Assembly (NCBI GenBank): GCA_033239005.1 | Contig: BSQZ01000009.1 | Span: forward strand, 6,489,252-6,553,251 | Source: Lamellibrachia satsuma | Lineage: Eukaryota; Annelida; Polychaeta; Sabellida; Siboglinidae | Length of the DNA: 64,000 bases | Direction of reading: 5' to 3' | Part shown: piece after piece, positions 38,924 to 52,289 of the stretch | Layout: each line of letters starts with the position of its first letter | Position numbering within the stretch: the stretch's first letter is position 1 | Notes under the pieces: generated by a model | What the model was told of the DNA's origin: nothing | Database searches by the model: none | Seen by the model: the letters and a program-made list of their open reading frames with translations, nothing else | Position numbers and translations under genes: made by a program

Positions 38924-39418
38924 GATGCCACCCATCTCGACGTTGATGTGAATCACGGCGACGGAGAAGCATTGGGGGACACAAAACAACACCACCCCGT
39001 GGGCCTCGAAGTTAATACATAACGAAATATTGCCGTAATCGGGGGAACAGATCCAGCAAACCACCAAGTCCAAAATGCGAAAGGTGTGTTTGATTCCATC
39101 AGCACTGACGAGGTATGTGACATATCAAACAAAAACAGATTCGTCTTGATAGATAATCGAATAATTATTGGCGTTTCTATTTTGTAACTCTGGAGTTGCA
39201 TGCGCAGCCATCGCTGTATAGGTCGAGCGGATCGGCTTGGAAAGATGCCTACCAAGTATGCGATGGTACTGTGAATATGACCGGGAAGACGAATGGCGTG
39301 CAAAACATCATTGCTATCTCGGTCGTTTCCGGTTATTGCCACATTGTCATAACATTTTGAGATTGAAAAACCTTTAAGAGTTAGCGTTCTCATGACCTTA
39401 AGCACGTTTCCTTTCCAG

Positions 39419-39666
39419 GCCTTACATGTTGGTGCGATCATATTATGTGAATGTCTACAACTGGATCTCACTGCCGCCGTTGTTACAAACGATTCCAGAG
39501 GTGTACACACGAATGCACGTCCACAAATATTAGAGTCGGAATCCATTGTTGTCTCTACCACAAGAAATTGAACGAGTGCAGAAAACAATGCATACAACGG
39601 TGGGGGCCTGCTGAAGAAAAAGAAATATGTTTGTTAGTTGTCAAGACGTTGATCCAAGAACCTTGA
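39419..39666 (+). pseudogene. Frameshifted exon 2 of a seven-cysteine peptide gene
   Basis: After the family-typical acceptor tttcctttccag, the sequence encodes the end of a signal peptide (GAIILCECLQ) and the conserved LTAAV. A deletion of roughly 37 bp then removes the first-cysteine region and shifts the frame. The second frame continues CYKRFQRCTHEC ... LNECRKQC ... RWGPAEEKE, clearly family-like. The codon for the fifth cysteine reads TAC (Tyr), and two extra cysteines sit just before it. The stop has been lost, so the frame runs into the adjacent LINE fragment and ends at 39666. It is on the plus strand, opposite to the three intact copies. Confidence 0.75.
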
Positions 39667-40320
39667 GGAAGTAGACTGTTTCATATATTTTGGGTCCACC
39701 TTAAGCAAAGACGGCACTTCGACAAAGGAAATCAAAATAAGGATTGCAGTACCCATGTCTGCTAAGTGAAGACTTAACACCACCTGAAAGAGCAGAGACA
39801 TCAGCTTCAAAATGAAGCTCAAGCTTTACAGAGCTGTAGAGCTTGTATCCATCCTCCTCTACGGATGCGAGGGCTGGACTCTGACAGCAGAAACAGAGAG
39901 ACGCATACAAACATTTGAAACGAAATGCTTCAAAAGGCTTCCCCGCATTTCGTATACTGAACACAAGATAAATGAACATGTGAGACAACGAGTGGACTCC
40001 ACTGCTGGAAAGCAAGAACCCTTGTTGGCAAAAGTGAAACGACACAAGCTCTCCTGGTTTGGCCACGTCACTCGACACAACACCATTGCAAAAACCATCC
40101 TGCAAGGCACCCTGGAGGGCAAGAGACGACGGGACCACCAGAGAAAAACTGGCTAGACAATATACAACAATGGACACATCAAGACCTACCGACCCTGCTA
40201 CGTACAGCAGAGGACCCACAACGCAGGCGAGGACTGTGAATGAATGGCACCCCATGAATGTCCCGGTCAAGGGATGGAGGTGAAGGTGAAGGTGAAGATG
40301 AAGGTGAAGGTGAAGATGAA
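39667..40320 (+). mobile_element. RTE-like LINE, 3' end of reverse transcriptase
   Basis: The plus strand reads EVDCFIYFGSTLSKDGTS, then (39812-40156) ILLYGCEGWTLTAETERRIQ, FETKCFKRL, EPLLAKVKRHKLSWFGHVTR and ILQGTLEGKRRR, the usual C-terminal tail of RTE-type reverse transcriptases. Two in-frame stops lie between the blocks. The 3' terminus is a (ggtgaa)n tail at 40275-40320, typical of RTE-type ends. It abuts the peptide pseudogene, so its insertion probably replaced that gene's stop. Confidence 0.85.
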
Positions 40321-40321
40321 G

Positions 40322-41055
40322 ACGTTGATCAACCACAGGTTTATGTATGCATCAATCGCTGGTCGATATCACACTAAATTTTGTTGCTTACGCCAAAAGT
40401 GCGGTTGATAAAACTTTTACCATTTGATCACGTAAACGACGTTTAGTCTTTATTCAGGAGTTGCAGCTTGGTACCTGCATGTTTATTGTATCACGAAAAA
40501 ATACATTCCGTGGATTGGCACTTAAAAAAACATTGAAGAGAGCTACATTACCGAACAGTACTTGCCCGGACATAAACAACGTACACATTTGCAACGTATT
40601 TTATTGGTTCTTGCGGCATCTCACATTTTGAGGATAAACCAAACAACATCACCACTGATTCACGAGAATGATTTGAACACGCACAATAACATGCGGTCGA
40701 AACATTTATATGATAGTCTTGTAGAAATGTTGAATAACAAATGCATCATGCATATATGCCTACTGACTGGCTAGCCGAACGGACAAGAATAACTTTTTAA
40801 TTTGAACAATGTAACGCTTTAAAAGACACAGACGTACATCCATGTTAACAAAACAATATTAAATAGTATAAGTTTGTAATTTTACAATGAACGTGGTGTC
40901 TACTAAGATGAAATAATGGTAGTAGGGTTAGGAGACTAATACTAACTAGTCGTTATCGAGGTGCCACCTTGTAAATTAGAATATTTATATGTTAGTAAAT
41001 TTGTTGGCATAACAAGTTATGATCTTTCAAAGACAGACAAAACATAAAACTAAAT
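40322..41055. other. AT-rich interval, nothing recognised
   Basis: No coding signal, repeat array or transposon end is visible in these 700 bp. Confidence 0.5.
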
Positions 41056-41059
41056 AAAA

Positions 41060-42000
41060 TTAAATGAGTTCGTCAAACAAGTGGAATTCTTCCAAATAGA
41101 TGAAAAACAAAAAGTGTGCCTGTAAATCTACAAAAAATGTACATGTATAACAATTTGGTTTATTGCACGAGGTTTGATATTTTTGTATGTATTGATGTTT
41201 GGTGTAGTTCGCAAACCCGTTTAGGCTGTGTGTGATGATTGTTTCTTTTACCAGAGTTGGCGTATGGTTTAAAGTGTTAGATAGTTTGTGTCTCAGGCAT
41301 CGCTTAGCAAATTCATGTTGTGTTCTAAATGTATGTAATTCATGTTTTCTTCGTGTGTTGTGAGTGTGGATGGTTGAACTGGGTGTCAGCTGCCAATTTT
41401 GCAGGTACGATGATAATAAATTGTGCATACATTTATAATAGAATTGTTAGTTCTTGTAATCTTAGTAAATCTGTGATTTTTTTAAAATTTAATCTTTTAA
41501 AAAGCGGATCCGTGCGCGAGTTGTATCTACTCGTTGTTAATATTCTAACAGCCTTCTTTTGTACTTTACATATTCTTTCACATTGAGAGCCCCATGCCAT
41601 GATGCAATAATTCATATGTGGTAGGACCAGTGTATTATATATAATTTGTTTTTATATTTTGGGGTAATACATGTTTAAGCTTATTTAACACTCCAGTTGT
41701 TCTGGAACACTTATTTGAAGCAATTTTCCTCCATTTTTAATTTGTGAAGTTGAATTCATCTTTCTTAAAAGTGGGAATGACTTTGGCGAACATTAGTTTT
41801 TTCGGGAAAATGCCAGTGTGTATGATTTGATTTGTTATTAGCGCTAAGGATTTGATGAGTGATGGTGCAATATGTTTTAATAAATGTGTAGATATACCAT
41901 CGGATGCACAGCTATTTTGTTTCGGGAGATTGTTTATTGTTCTCTTAATACTTTCTTTAACACTTTCTTGAAAATAATGTTTTGGTTTTGTGCATTCTTG
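41060..42000 (-). mobile_element. Non-LTR reverse transcriptase fragment, same family as 32.5 kb
   Basis: On the minus strand the order is: an N-terminal RT block at about 41945-41770 (ASDGISTHLLKHIAPSLIKS, then FAKVIPTFKK), an internal deletion, then the C-terminal tail (MAWGSQCERICKVQKKAVRI at 41615, NTRRKHELHTFRTQHEFAKR at about 41350). The N-terminal block aligns with FDGISSRLLKLIKPGSTKS of the copy at 32.6 kb. The catalytic centre is missing. Confidence 0.8.
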
Positions 42001-42004
42001 AAAT

Positions 42005-43220
42005 AGTATCTGTGGTTTTTCTCGCCTGAATGATGTATATTTAGCGATATTTGAACCAATACTAGTAAAATATGTATTAAATATGTGTGCTATTTCTAAT
42101 CTGTTAGTTATTGCAGTATTATTTTCATTAATTAATTATCATACGAGATAATTATTTTATTTTATTTCTAGATACAATTTAATTTATGGTTTTCCATGTG
42201 TTTCTAATATGATGTCGTATTTAAATTTAAATGTAGTTTATAAGTAATTTTTTTTAGCTGCTTAGATACTGCTCTTTAATGTGGCATTGTATGTTTTTAA
42301 GTTTATGTTTAGGGTATTGTATTCTTGTGTGCCGGGTCTTGTCTTTTTCAATATTTAATATAGTTTATCTAGTTTGGTGTATATTTCTGATGCAATTATC
42401 TCATTTTTACTTGGGTCATGGCTTTCTCCGTTTGTACATTTATTTGTATAAATTTGGGAGTGGCCTCTTTATTAACTGTCATGTCAGATGGTGTAAAGTA
42501 GGGTTAATTATCAGATAGTGTTTTTTAATAATATACCTACTTTTGTCTTTGTTGATAGTTTTTTGTTTTAAGGAAGAAGTTGTCTATATGTGTACCAGTT
42601 GGATGACAAAATCTCGTTGGCAGGGTAATTTGCGGATAGAAACTATGTGTTGTTAGCATTTTAACAAAATTACTACATACTTCGTATACATTTATTTTTA
42701 GCAGATTTAAATCATACCCCCAGCAAATATTACTTCGTGTACCTATCGTTAAAAGTATTTTTCTACAATGTTTACAAACATTTTAATTATAAACGTAAGG
42801 ACAATTGCCACACTTGGTTTAGTCGAAGACGAAAACACAAAACTCTTGAAAAAATGTATTCAAGCAATATTGAGAAACATCGACGTATTCTCTCTAGCTG
42901 GGTGACATGACACTAATATACGGTCTTTATATGTTCTAAGTATGTTCCCAATATAGATTTAGCATACACTCGAATACATTGCTACAAGTATTCGGTATTC
43001 CAACTATAACATATGTTGCTTTTAAGCCACTCTCGGTTGATACAATAAAAGCTCTTCCACAACAGTACAAAGAGCCCTTCCCCGTTAAGCACTAATGCTC
43101 TATAATTAGCCGTACTAGAAAAGCCACACAAGATGACTGCACTTTTTGGGGCCAGGTCATCTCTCCACGTCATTGTCGAGAAGCAATGAAATCCTCGTCA
43201 ACAACCCTCTTGATTGCATT
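42005..43220. other. 1.2-kb AT-rich interval, nothing recognised
   Basis: Low-complexity T-rich sequence dominates to about 42.7 kb. No coding family, inverted ends or tandem array was seen. Confidence 0.45.
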
Positions 43221-43225
43221 TCTTA

Positions 43226-43475
43226 GATCACATGTCGCGACATCTTGAACCCAGGCACGCAGCGTGGAGGACATGCTATTTCCAATGCGCAGTGTCAAGA
43301 GGTACTGTGTGCAGTATCATGATTTCTACTTCCCTCCTCTTTCACAAGTTTAATTCGCAATTGAAATGTTGTCTGACACAAAACAAATTATGTTTCCGAT
43401 ATAAAAGGCGTCAATACACTAATTATACGAAAACCTTTTCAATTCAAGACGCATGGCGACTTCGCAATATGTTAA
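43226..43475 (+). pseudogene. Promoter and first-exon relic of a seven-cysteine peptide gene
   Basis: The inverted gggttcaagatgt motif (43240-43252) is followed by tataaaaggcgtca (43400-43413) and ttcaattcaag (43438-43448). This is the same order and wording as upstream of peptide gene 2. At the position of its ATG the sequence reads ACG (43449-43451), and the donor equivalent to ctaagtaagt reads gcaatatgtt. Start codon and splice site are therefore lost, although an ATG lies four bases downstream. A partial second copy of the upstream part (catgtcgcaacatcttgaat) lies at 43945. Confidence 0.6.
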
Positions 43476-44039
43476 CACACCTCACAAATGTGCTTCAATT
43501 GTCGCATTTTCTTTACTATGATTTGAAATGGTTTGGTGCATACCTTAGCAGGTAACGTGGATAGGCATGAAGCGTTGTCAAAGTGTGTCTTGCCCTAAGA
43601 TTATCTAAAAATAGTGAACATTTCTCAGGATAGTTCGCAGATTATCTCTGTTTCGAGTATTTAGGTGGGAGGCGGTTGGAAACTCCATTGTGGTTCAGTG
43701 AAAAGCTGGTTGTCATTGATATCTCTTGTGGCTTTCTCTACGTGGCTTGCATGGAGGAGTTGAGGGAGGAAGTTGGTGTGAAAGAGTGTCTGAAGAGGAG
43801 TTAACACCGTTTACAATAGGCTGGACCCGTTGAAAGAATGGAGAGGGGATGGCTGACAAAGATAACGGATGTGCTTAGAGTTGTTTGATTTGTTATCAAA
43901 CACATTGAAAATATTTTCGTTTCGATGATCCTTTGCTGCATATCTCATGTCGCAACATCTTGAATTTATATACCCTATGCGCAACTTTAAAAGGTACAAT
44001 GCACCATTATAATATGCACGACCCACTCACAAGTTTAAT

Positions 44040-44290
44040 GCCAGCAGACACCCAGGATAGCTCTGAGTGTGCGCTGTTGAAATTGTTCAAGATCTTTGAT
44101 GTGGCGACGGTACGTTACCCATGTTTCGCTGCCTTACAAAAGTGTGGGCAGCATGAGAGCTTTGTATACCAGGATCTTAGTAGATGTCCTAAACCCTCGT
44201 TCAGTGAAGACAAAATTTCGATTTTGCGAGATTCACATAGGCTCAACATTCGGCTATATGTTAGAAAAAGTTACACAAGCTTTTCTGGTC
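44040..44290 (-). mobile_element. LINE reverse transcriptase C-terminal relic
   Basis: On the minus strand TKILVYKALMLPTLL is followed by a stop (TAA in place of the usual Tyr codon) and then GSETWVTYRRHIKDLEQFQQ. This is the tail region of a non-LTR reverse transcriptase. The rest is missing. Confidence 0.75.
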
Positions 44291-44699
44291 CAGACGTTTT
44301 GAAGGTGACCTCTTGTGTCGATAAGTTTTAACGTTGAGAATCTCACTTCACAAAGGTATGTTGCCGAAAACAGTAGCATACATCATTGGCACGACCAACT
44401 GCACTTAAATACGTCGAGAGGCACCAGTCCGCACTATACTTCAGTTTGAGAGTGCGGTCGCTCCTGAAGTCTATAAGTTTTTCTCGCTCCTTCAGAGAAA
44501 CTCCTTGACTGGTGTAAGTGCAGTTGTTTTTCAGGATGTGTGTTACTGGTCCTTTTGAACAAGTCCAGAGAGCCAAGTTTTATGTCTTCGATTAAATTAG
44601 TTACTATGCTCAAATATATTAGCCATGCATACCAGTTGTTGCATCCAGTAATTGTTTTGTAGCAAACTGACATATTGCAACTTTCTTAGCAGGATCTTG

Positions 44700-46500
44700 T
44701 CCCACCACTCATATGCCGTCATGTGCATAACACATCCAATGTGCATGTGCATCAGAACGTTTGAGCTGCATAAACAGGAAAATGATAAATTTAAAAATCA
44801 ATGAGACAAAATTGTCATAGCAACATTCATATACATTCTGCCAAAAATTGGCCGCCTAACATATACTGTTGTTCAGTACACACAAGTAGTTATTATTATA
44901 GTATCGTCAGGATTGTCACAGTCAAGGAAAACATGCAGAGAGAACGAACTAATAAAGAAATGTAAAAGAGTCTTTGGCTTCTACTTTTCCTCTCATGATA
45001 CGCTTTATACAACGTCACCATCATATGTACAACATATAGCATTGCGAAATTTAGAATAAGACAATAGTTTGATGTTGATAAAACAGAGTGATGTTCTTGC
45101 TTTTCATGTAATTGCGAAATTATTGTATTGCCATGCAGCGATATCCACATACGTAGTAAAATGGCATATTTTATGTCATTGCCAAATCGTGTATTTTATA
45201 ATCAAGGATATCTAAGCCTAACGCGGCACAGTATATGAGAACTTTTTCACGGCATACCAGTGCGCCGCGACATAACGGCGAAGCCCTGCCTGAAATCAAT
45301 GAAAATGTCAATAGCAAACCACACGCATTGGTAGTACGAAAACCAAATACATAGTATAAGAGTGTTTACACATGTAGTATGTACATAGTTGATGACCATC
45401 CATAATATGAATATCTCAAGTACCCCTGCATTTTCCAGTATTTACATTTCAGATGTTGTAGCTGCAGGTGGAGCATTCTTGAAACAAAACAGAGTAAATT
45501 AAAAGGCATCCAATGACATCGCATCCATAAACACGTCGGTCGCATACCTGCATACATTACTTTTGGATTGCACTATCGTTGTCACAACACATACGTCACT
45601 AAGAGTGCCACGAGATCGCTGTTCATTTCTTACGTACACTACACGTACAAGTTACTTATACTGCTTTATACGACTATAAACAAACCTTTGTTTTCCTACC
45701 CTAGTTATATATGTCATAAAAACAAGTTCTATATGGCATATGCACAAAATAATTGGTTTATCCAATATGTCTCATTCATATGTAAATCACCCAGATATCT
45801 GGGTTTTTCAATAACTGTAGACACTGTTGGCGTTCACGATATGCATTGATTTCTGTCTCTTTGTGTATGTTTCATATCTATTCTATATTTTTCTTTCATT
45901 AATGATATTTCAGTTCTCGTGTCTTCTTCGAGAATAATAAAAATAGTTTTATCTCAATCTTGAAGACCATTCAATATATATTGTCCAACCCCCGCTTAAT
46001 CTTCTGGTCACCACTGTTGTCAAACCACATTTCTTCATAACGTTTAACCTCGTTTCTTTATCACTAAGGTCTCCCAGTTGCGGGATAAGCTTTTTTTTGT
46101 TTTATTCTTAGCTTATCTAGCTAGCTAACAATATTAAAAATGTGTTCGAACTATTGTTTTTCTTTCTTCATATATGTTGCATTTCACCTAATTAACCCCA
46201 CAATTTGATTGCACTATCAAGCCGTTATGCAACAGTACAATGGAACTTTCCTGACAGCAGTGATAGTTAATACTAAGTCGATTCCTTATGTGGTTATGCC
46301 TAGTATTATAAATATACGTTATAAATATTATGTACGTCTATGTTTCCATGTCATGTGTGTAAACATTTAAATTACACATATTTGAATGACATCTGCAATG
46401 TTTCAGAACATTTCACCAATTTGTCTAGATCATCTTGTAACTTTTATGTTCATTTCTGTCAATATTAAACACAAATTCCGTCGAAGATTTCAGTAATTGT
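44700..46500. other. 1.8-kb interval, nothing recognised
   Basis: ORFs are short and lack family resemblance, and no repeat array was seen until the GT tracts begin near 46545. Confidence 0.45.
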
Positions 46501-46540
46501 TATACTATGTTCCAAGTCATATGTATGTTTGCGCGCGCGT

Positions 46541-47350
<810 letters not shown>

Positions 47351-47810
47351 TATATGCATACTTAGGGCGGTTAGATCACTTTTTGTCAATTACTTGGCGG
47401 ATAAAAGCACCACATTTTGTATGTGCCTTTCCATGGTTCATACTTATTGATTTTAGAAGAGGAGCCAAGCACGAAACATATTTTCAGACCACCCGAAATG
47501 TTGGCGAAATTGAGTCGATGACAATATTACGACCAGGTTTTTTGTGAATGTTGTGTTACCACAACAGTTAATTTTTTATTATTTTGCATAGTGTTCTAGG
47601 AATAGTTGCGGCTCTTCTTTCGTTGTATAGCATGTCATGGTAGATTGATGTTTGATAATTTTACGATCGATCGAATTCTAGTGAAAATGGGAGTTACGTA
47701 CAAATGTCCTACACACGGGTTCCGATGTGCGCAAGCTATTTCGGAGTCCCGATTTTAAGCACCGGACATCTCTTCAAACGGGCGCCAAACAAAAAGTAAT
47801 AATGATATAA

Positions 47811-47968
47811 TGATGTTTGCTCTTAGATGCAGATAAGATGCAGATACGATAAAAAAATATTTTGTATTCGCCTTTTTAAAAAGTAAAGATGATGTTTGCT
47901 CTTAGATGCAGATAAGATGCAGATACGATAAAAAAATATTTTGTATTCGCCTTTTTAAAAAGTAAAGT
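47811..47968. repeat. 79-bp perfect tandem duplication
   Basis: 47811-47889 and 47890-47968 appear identical (tgatgtttgctcttagatgc ... aaaaagtaaag). The event is recent. Confidence 0.93.
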
Positions 47969-48734
47969 TTTAACAATACACGGTGGGGAAGTAATCACTA
48001 TTAATTGATTTGTTGATGCACATATGTGCATACGTATTAAATATTCATTTCAATATATGTTTTAGAAGGTTCTAGTATCATTTAACTAAAACATACATAT
48101 TCACCATAAGCTTCAATTCATATTACATGGTGCTGCAAATGATAGTAATAGAGATACTAGCATAACCAATAAATAGTGAATTGTTCCCACCATGTATTAT
48201 TGAAATTTTAAACACACGAATCCAAAAGATTGTTATCTTAACTGCATCTATGGACAAACATAATTAAAATACCTGTATTAGTTGTTTGCTTGGCACTCAT
48301 TTGTGTACAGTGGTAAAAATTCGGACTCGGAAATCGACCGCGCACGTAAGAAACCGCCTGTAGGAAATTTATACAAAAAGTCCTAGTTTCACTAGAATTC
48401 GATCGATTGTAAAATAATTGTCAAAGATATATCTACTATGACATGCTATATACCAAGAGAAGCGTAAACCTTCGAGGAATTTATATGCAAAATGTTGCTA
48501 AACCCGTTGCTATGGCAACATAACTTTCACGGAAAGCTGGGGGTCATATTGCCAACGGCTCCACATCGTTAACATTTGACCGCCGCGTGGTGGGTCGGAA
48601 AATATTTATTTTGCGTGGCTCCCCGTCTAGAATCAATAATACGACTCCTGCTTTTGTCCGTCAAATAACTATTATTTTGCTAACCGTCCTAAATAGTATG
48701 TATGTATGAATATTATCTATGTATGAATAGTATT

Positions 48735-48935
<201 letters not shown>

Positions 48936-49186
48936 GGATACATTTCATATCCACGGTAACAGGAACATATCCGTACCAGACCGCAACTCGTGGATAATGA
49001 ATAATCATAGTTTCGTGACAAAATACTATCAACCATTTATTTAGCGGCTACGCTGAATTGTGATATAAATACAAATATTGGATAGCACATAACATGATAT
49101 ACTTTTATTAATATCACAGTGTATCGACCAGCGGTTGTATGTAGACATAAACCTCTGGTGCTGCGAGGATGGTCAATGTCAGTGCA

Positions 49187-52055
49187 TCATTGTCCCTTTT
49201 CTTCAGTTACTCCAAACCGTTTGACACATCTCTCGTAGCATTTCTCCAACCTCTGCTTGCAGATGTTATATTGGTAGCTAGTGATAATGCTTGCGAAGGG
49301 GCATTCGTGTGTACATCTCTCAAATGTTTTGTAGCAAGCCAAGAAACACTCTCCCACTGACTTGACATGTTTTGTTGGGACGGCGACAGTGGAATCCTGT
49401 TGTAGGCCTTCAAATATGATCGCAATGAGAAGGAGGGCTGGAAAGGAAACCCATTTGAACGTATTTTAAACCCGTAAATGTTATTCAGTATTGTATCCAA
49501 AATAAAAACATTGGGCATTTTCATAGCAGTACATGTATATGACAACATGCAGAAACGGCAGATATAGCAACGATATCTTCCGATTAGGCATGACGTCATA
49601 CCCCCTACGACACATTGTTTTAGCTCAAGTTTCGCGTCTAGACAAACCACTGCAGTGTTGTGAACATTGACGTTTAGCTGGTCTGAACCTAGTTATTGTC
49701 TGTCGCGGTTTAGAAAACGACGCTGTACTTTACCAATTTTGTATTTTTATTCACTTTCTCCCATGTGAAAACCGTGTCTTGTCGTACAAGAGAATACTGT
49801 AGACTCGCAGAATCACTTCAAACAAAAGCAATATGATTCTACTAAGCGGCTGATCCACTTATGCGTAGTGCCGAAACAACGTGCTCATAATGATATGGAA
49901 GTGAATGTACGTCAAACAATAAAGTTTTATTTCTTCCATATTGAATTATTGTATAGTAGCTATGCAGTTTAATAAATTGGTATTCTCGGACGACATTTAT
50001 TTTCGTAGATAGACGAAAGCAACTCAAACAACAACGTAAATCTCGCGAGGGCTTGTGGCAACGGCTACAGGCAATAGTATTTCAGTGTATGTAATGTTTT
50101 GCCATTTTGCATGTACAATGTTTCGTTTTTTCATCAAAACACTGATCTGTGGTTATATATGATTTGATAAGAAGACGAAAACGTTTGTTTTTCTTGCCAA
50201 AATGTATCGTTTTTCGTGTTTCTGATTATACTAACCGGTTGACGTGATTCTACTAAGCGACTGATTCTGATCCCGCCTATTCTGTTATCCATGATTCTGT
50301 TCAGCGGAAGCCACTGTTATTCGCAACGCGGCTGTCTAGTGGACGTAAGAGGTGCTGGTGCTTTGGGCTGGTTGGAAGGATACCCCCATCCACTGGAATG
50401 CGGAAAACGCTCGCCGACACTATGCATGCCAGCAGTGGTTTATCAAGTTCTAGTTAGTTTCAAAGACTTGGCACGTTCTGACTTTTTTGTCTATACTTTG
50501 GTGTTCCCATAATCTGTTGATCTTAGTAGGTCTCATTCAGTTAGACAACCAGCTTCAGAACATCATCGTGGTAGCACTGAGCGCTGCTAGGGTGCCTACC
50601 GTCCTTTGTGATTCGTTTATATCAGGAATTAAAGAGACGGTACATACGTTAATCTGGTCATCGGAGCCACGTGGGATACGCACACAATCTTGAGAGCCAG
50701 GTTTTTCAACAAAAGTACAGTGCCTGATCCGGATTTTGAACCCTGAACTCCGGCATGTAAAGTGGGTGCGCTAACCCCTACAGTACCGCGCGTCTCGTTG
50801 TTAGTTGTCGCCACACTATCAAGTACTCTGACATAATACTTAGTAGCGTCCATCAAATAGTTATCTCGATAATATAGCTAATATTTCACATTACGTTTTC
50901 AAGGCACGGGTCTAAATTTGTGGATAATGACCAACTTAAGGACAGTACCAAAAGGTAATGTTTGCAACTAGTAAGTGCCCTTAACAAAAACATGTTTAGA
51001 ATTCTATAAAATGTCTACTGAAATCTATATCATTCTACAGAACATAGCAGAATATTGTACAGAAAACAATAGAAAATGCTATATCTGCAAAAATTCTATA
51101 GATTATTCTATAAAAAAAATTCTACAGAATATTCTGTAAAAATAATATAGAATATTTTCTGAATTCTCCGCGGCTAAAATTACCTTATTCCTTAAGAATA
51201 TTCTACAAAAAAACAAGCGGTAAATACCACTATATCGAAACGACATTAACTGCAATGTTTCACAAAAGTGTGTATCAATAGGCCTATGTGACAAGGAAAC
51301 GTTAACGGAAACCCATATTGAAATGTTTTTTCTTGAATATATCCAATGTCAATTAGACAATACTAGCAAAAATGCCAATCCTCTGGACCGGATAACTTAG
51401 TCCGTAAGTGACTGTCACGATAACAATATTAAAAAACATTATCACAGAAATATCCACCTATGCCTTGGTACTTGGTGCTGCCAGTCAATATCTCTCGAAG
51501 TGTCGACATAATACTGGCAGTTGTAGTAATGTGTAGCGACACCTTGCTATTACGTAACTTGGGACAATCGAAGAGAAGACGCATGACGTTGTCAACAAGT
51601 GTACGTAATTATTCGCATAGCATTGTGGAGAACGTACGTAACAAATACAAAGGGTAATCTGATTGTTCGTAGAAAGGGTAAAAGCTGGGTGAATTTCGAA
51701 AACAATTCGTCTGAGACGACCCGACCGTGGGTCGTAGATGAACCCTACAAATCTGGCGCCCGAGATGCAAAAGGCCAAGAGGAGAAGCACAACGTACAAA
51801 CATACAAATATACATACATATACTTGCTATTACAGTACAGTTTCCATGGTTTCCCACAACATTTCGCCGGCTGGTTCGTCACGTCAGCATTCCGCTGCTG
51901 TTGTAACCATAGCGATAGTTTGGAGACAGTTTGATGCGTGTCGTTTCCTGTCGCTGTCTGCAATATTTTGAAATTAATCAGCCATGATTTTCTACCGTCT
52001 TTACGCACATTGCTACATACATGCTTAATAACTTACTTAGGAAGGGCACTTGCAT
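49187..52055 (-). CDS. Secreted seven-cysteine peptide, copy 2 (two exons, 89 aa)
   Basis: Function unknown. Exon 1 is 52055-52037 (ATGCAAGTGCCCTTCCTAA) with donor gtaagtta. The 2,599-bp intron ends in tttcctttccag. Exon 2 is 49437-49187, ending TGA. The join is in phase 1, completing codon A|CC, unlike the phase-0 join of copies 1 and 3; only this phase opens the family frame. The signal peptide is TLLLIAIIFEG with a short polar start. Seven mature cysteines at 37, 41, 48, 52, 66, 73 and 77 keep the family spacing x3, x6, x3, x13, x6, x3, and the tail is KRFGVTEEKGQ. Upstream are TATAAAA (52103-52097, about 42 bp before the ATG) and gggttcaagatgt (52216-52228). The intron holds a SINE and an ATTCTATAGAAT repeat. 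A decoy frame without cysteines overlaps exon 2. Confidence 0.78.
50635..50806 (-). mobile_element. tRNA-derived SINE (minus strand)
   Basis: Read on the minus strand from about 50806, an A-box-like ctgtaggggttagcgc and a B-box-like gggttcaaaatcc, about 30 bp apart, form a tRNA-related head. An unrelated body follows. It lies in the intron of peptide gene 2. Confidence 0.45.
51000..51210 (-). repeat. ATTCTATAGAAT-rich repeat, copy 2
   Basis: Inverted and diverged relative of 17180-17380, again full of ttctatagatt and ttctacagaatattctgtaa palindromes. It lies within the intron of peptide gene 2. Confidence 0.55.
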
Positions 52056-52096
52056 CTTGAACTGAAAACAATTCCCTGTACGTGTTCGCTGACGCC

Positions 52097-52103
52097 TTTT
52101 ATA
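52097..52103 (-). promoter_or_regulatory. TATA box of peptide gene 2
   Basis: On the minus strand tataaaaggcgtca lies about 42 bp upstream of the ATG. The same 14-base string occurs at the relic at 43400-43413. At the matching place upstream of gene 1 the sequence has decayed to tacaagatatca. Confidence 0.6.
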
Positions 52104-52215
52104 GCGGAGACTCGACAACATTTGTTTTTCGGATATATTGTGAATTGCGAACAAATTATATATGTAGTGAAGTTATTTACATTGCTCGTTATACGTAGCT
52201 GCAAGTATCGTAGCA

Positions 52216-52228
52216 GGGTTCAAGATGT
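52216..52228 (-). promoter_or_regulatory. Conserved upstream motif of the peptide genes, copy 2
   Basis: gggttcaagatgt, about 115 bp upstream of the TATA box of peptide gene 2. It matches the motif at 32464-32476 and the inverted one at 43240-43252. Confidence 0.4.
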
Positions 52229-52289
52229 GGTGCAATGGGGTGCGAAATGTCTTGACGTGTGTTTGAAAACCTCTCAACAATAATAGTCT

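Noticed and set aside
44343..44576. Minus-strand ORF with RSDRTLKLKYSADWCLSTYLS, reminiscent of hAT transposase C-termini
   Set aside because: The similarity is one short stretch, with no other hAT block or ends nearby; too weak to list as a feature.
49207..49650. 147-residue minus-strand ORF over peptide gene 2 exon 2
   Set aside because: The frame has no leader or cysteine framework and no relatives. The overlapping spliced frame matches two paralogues precisely.
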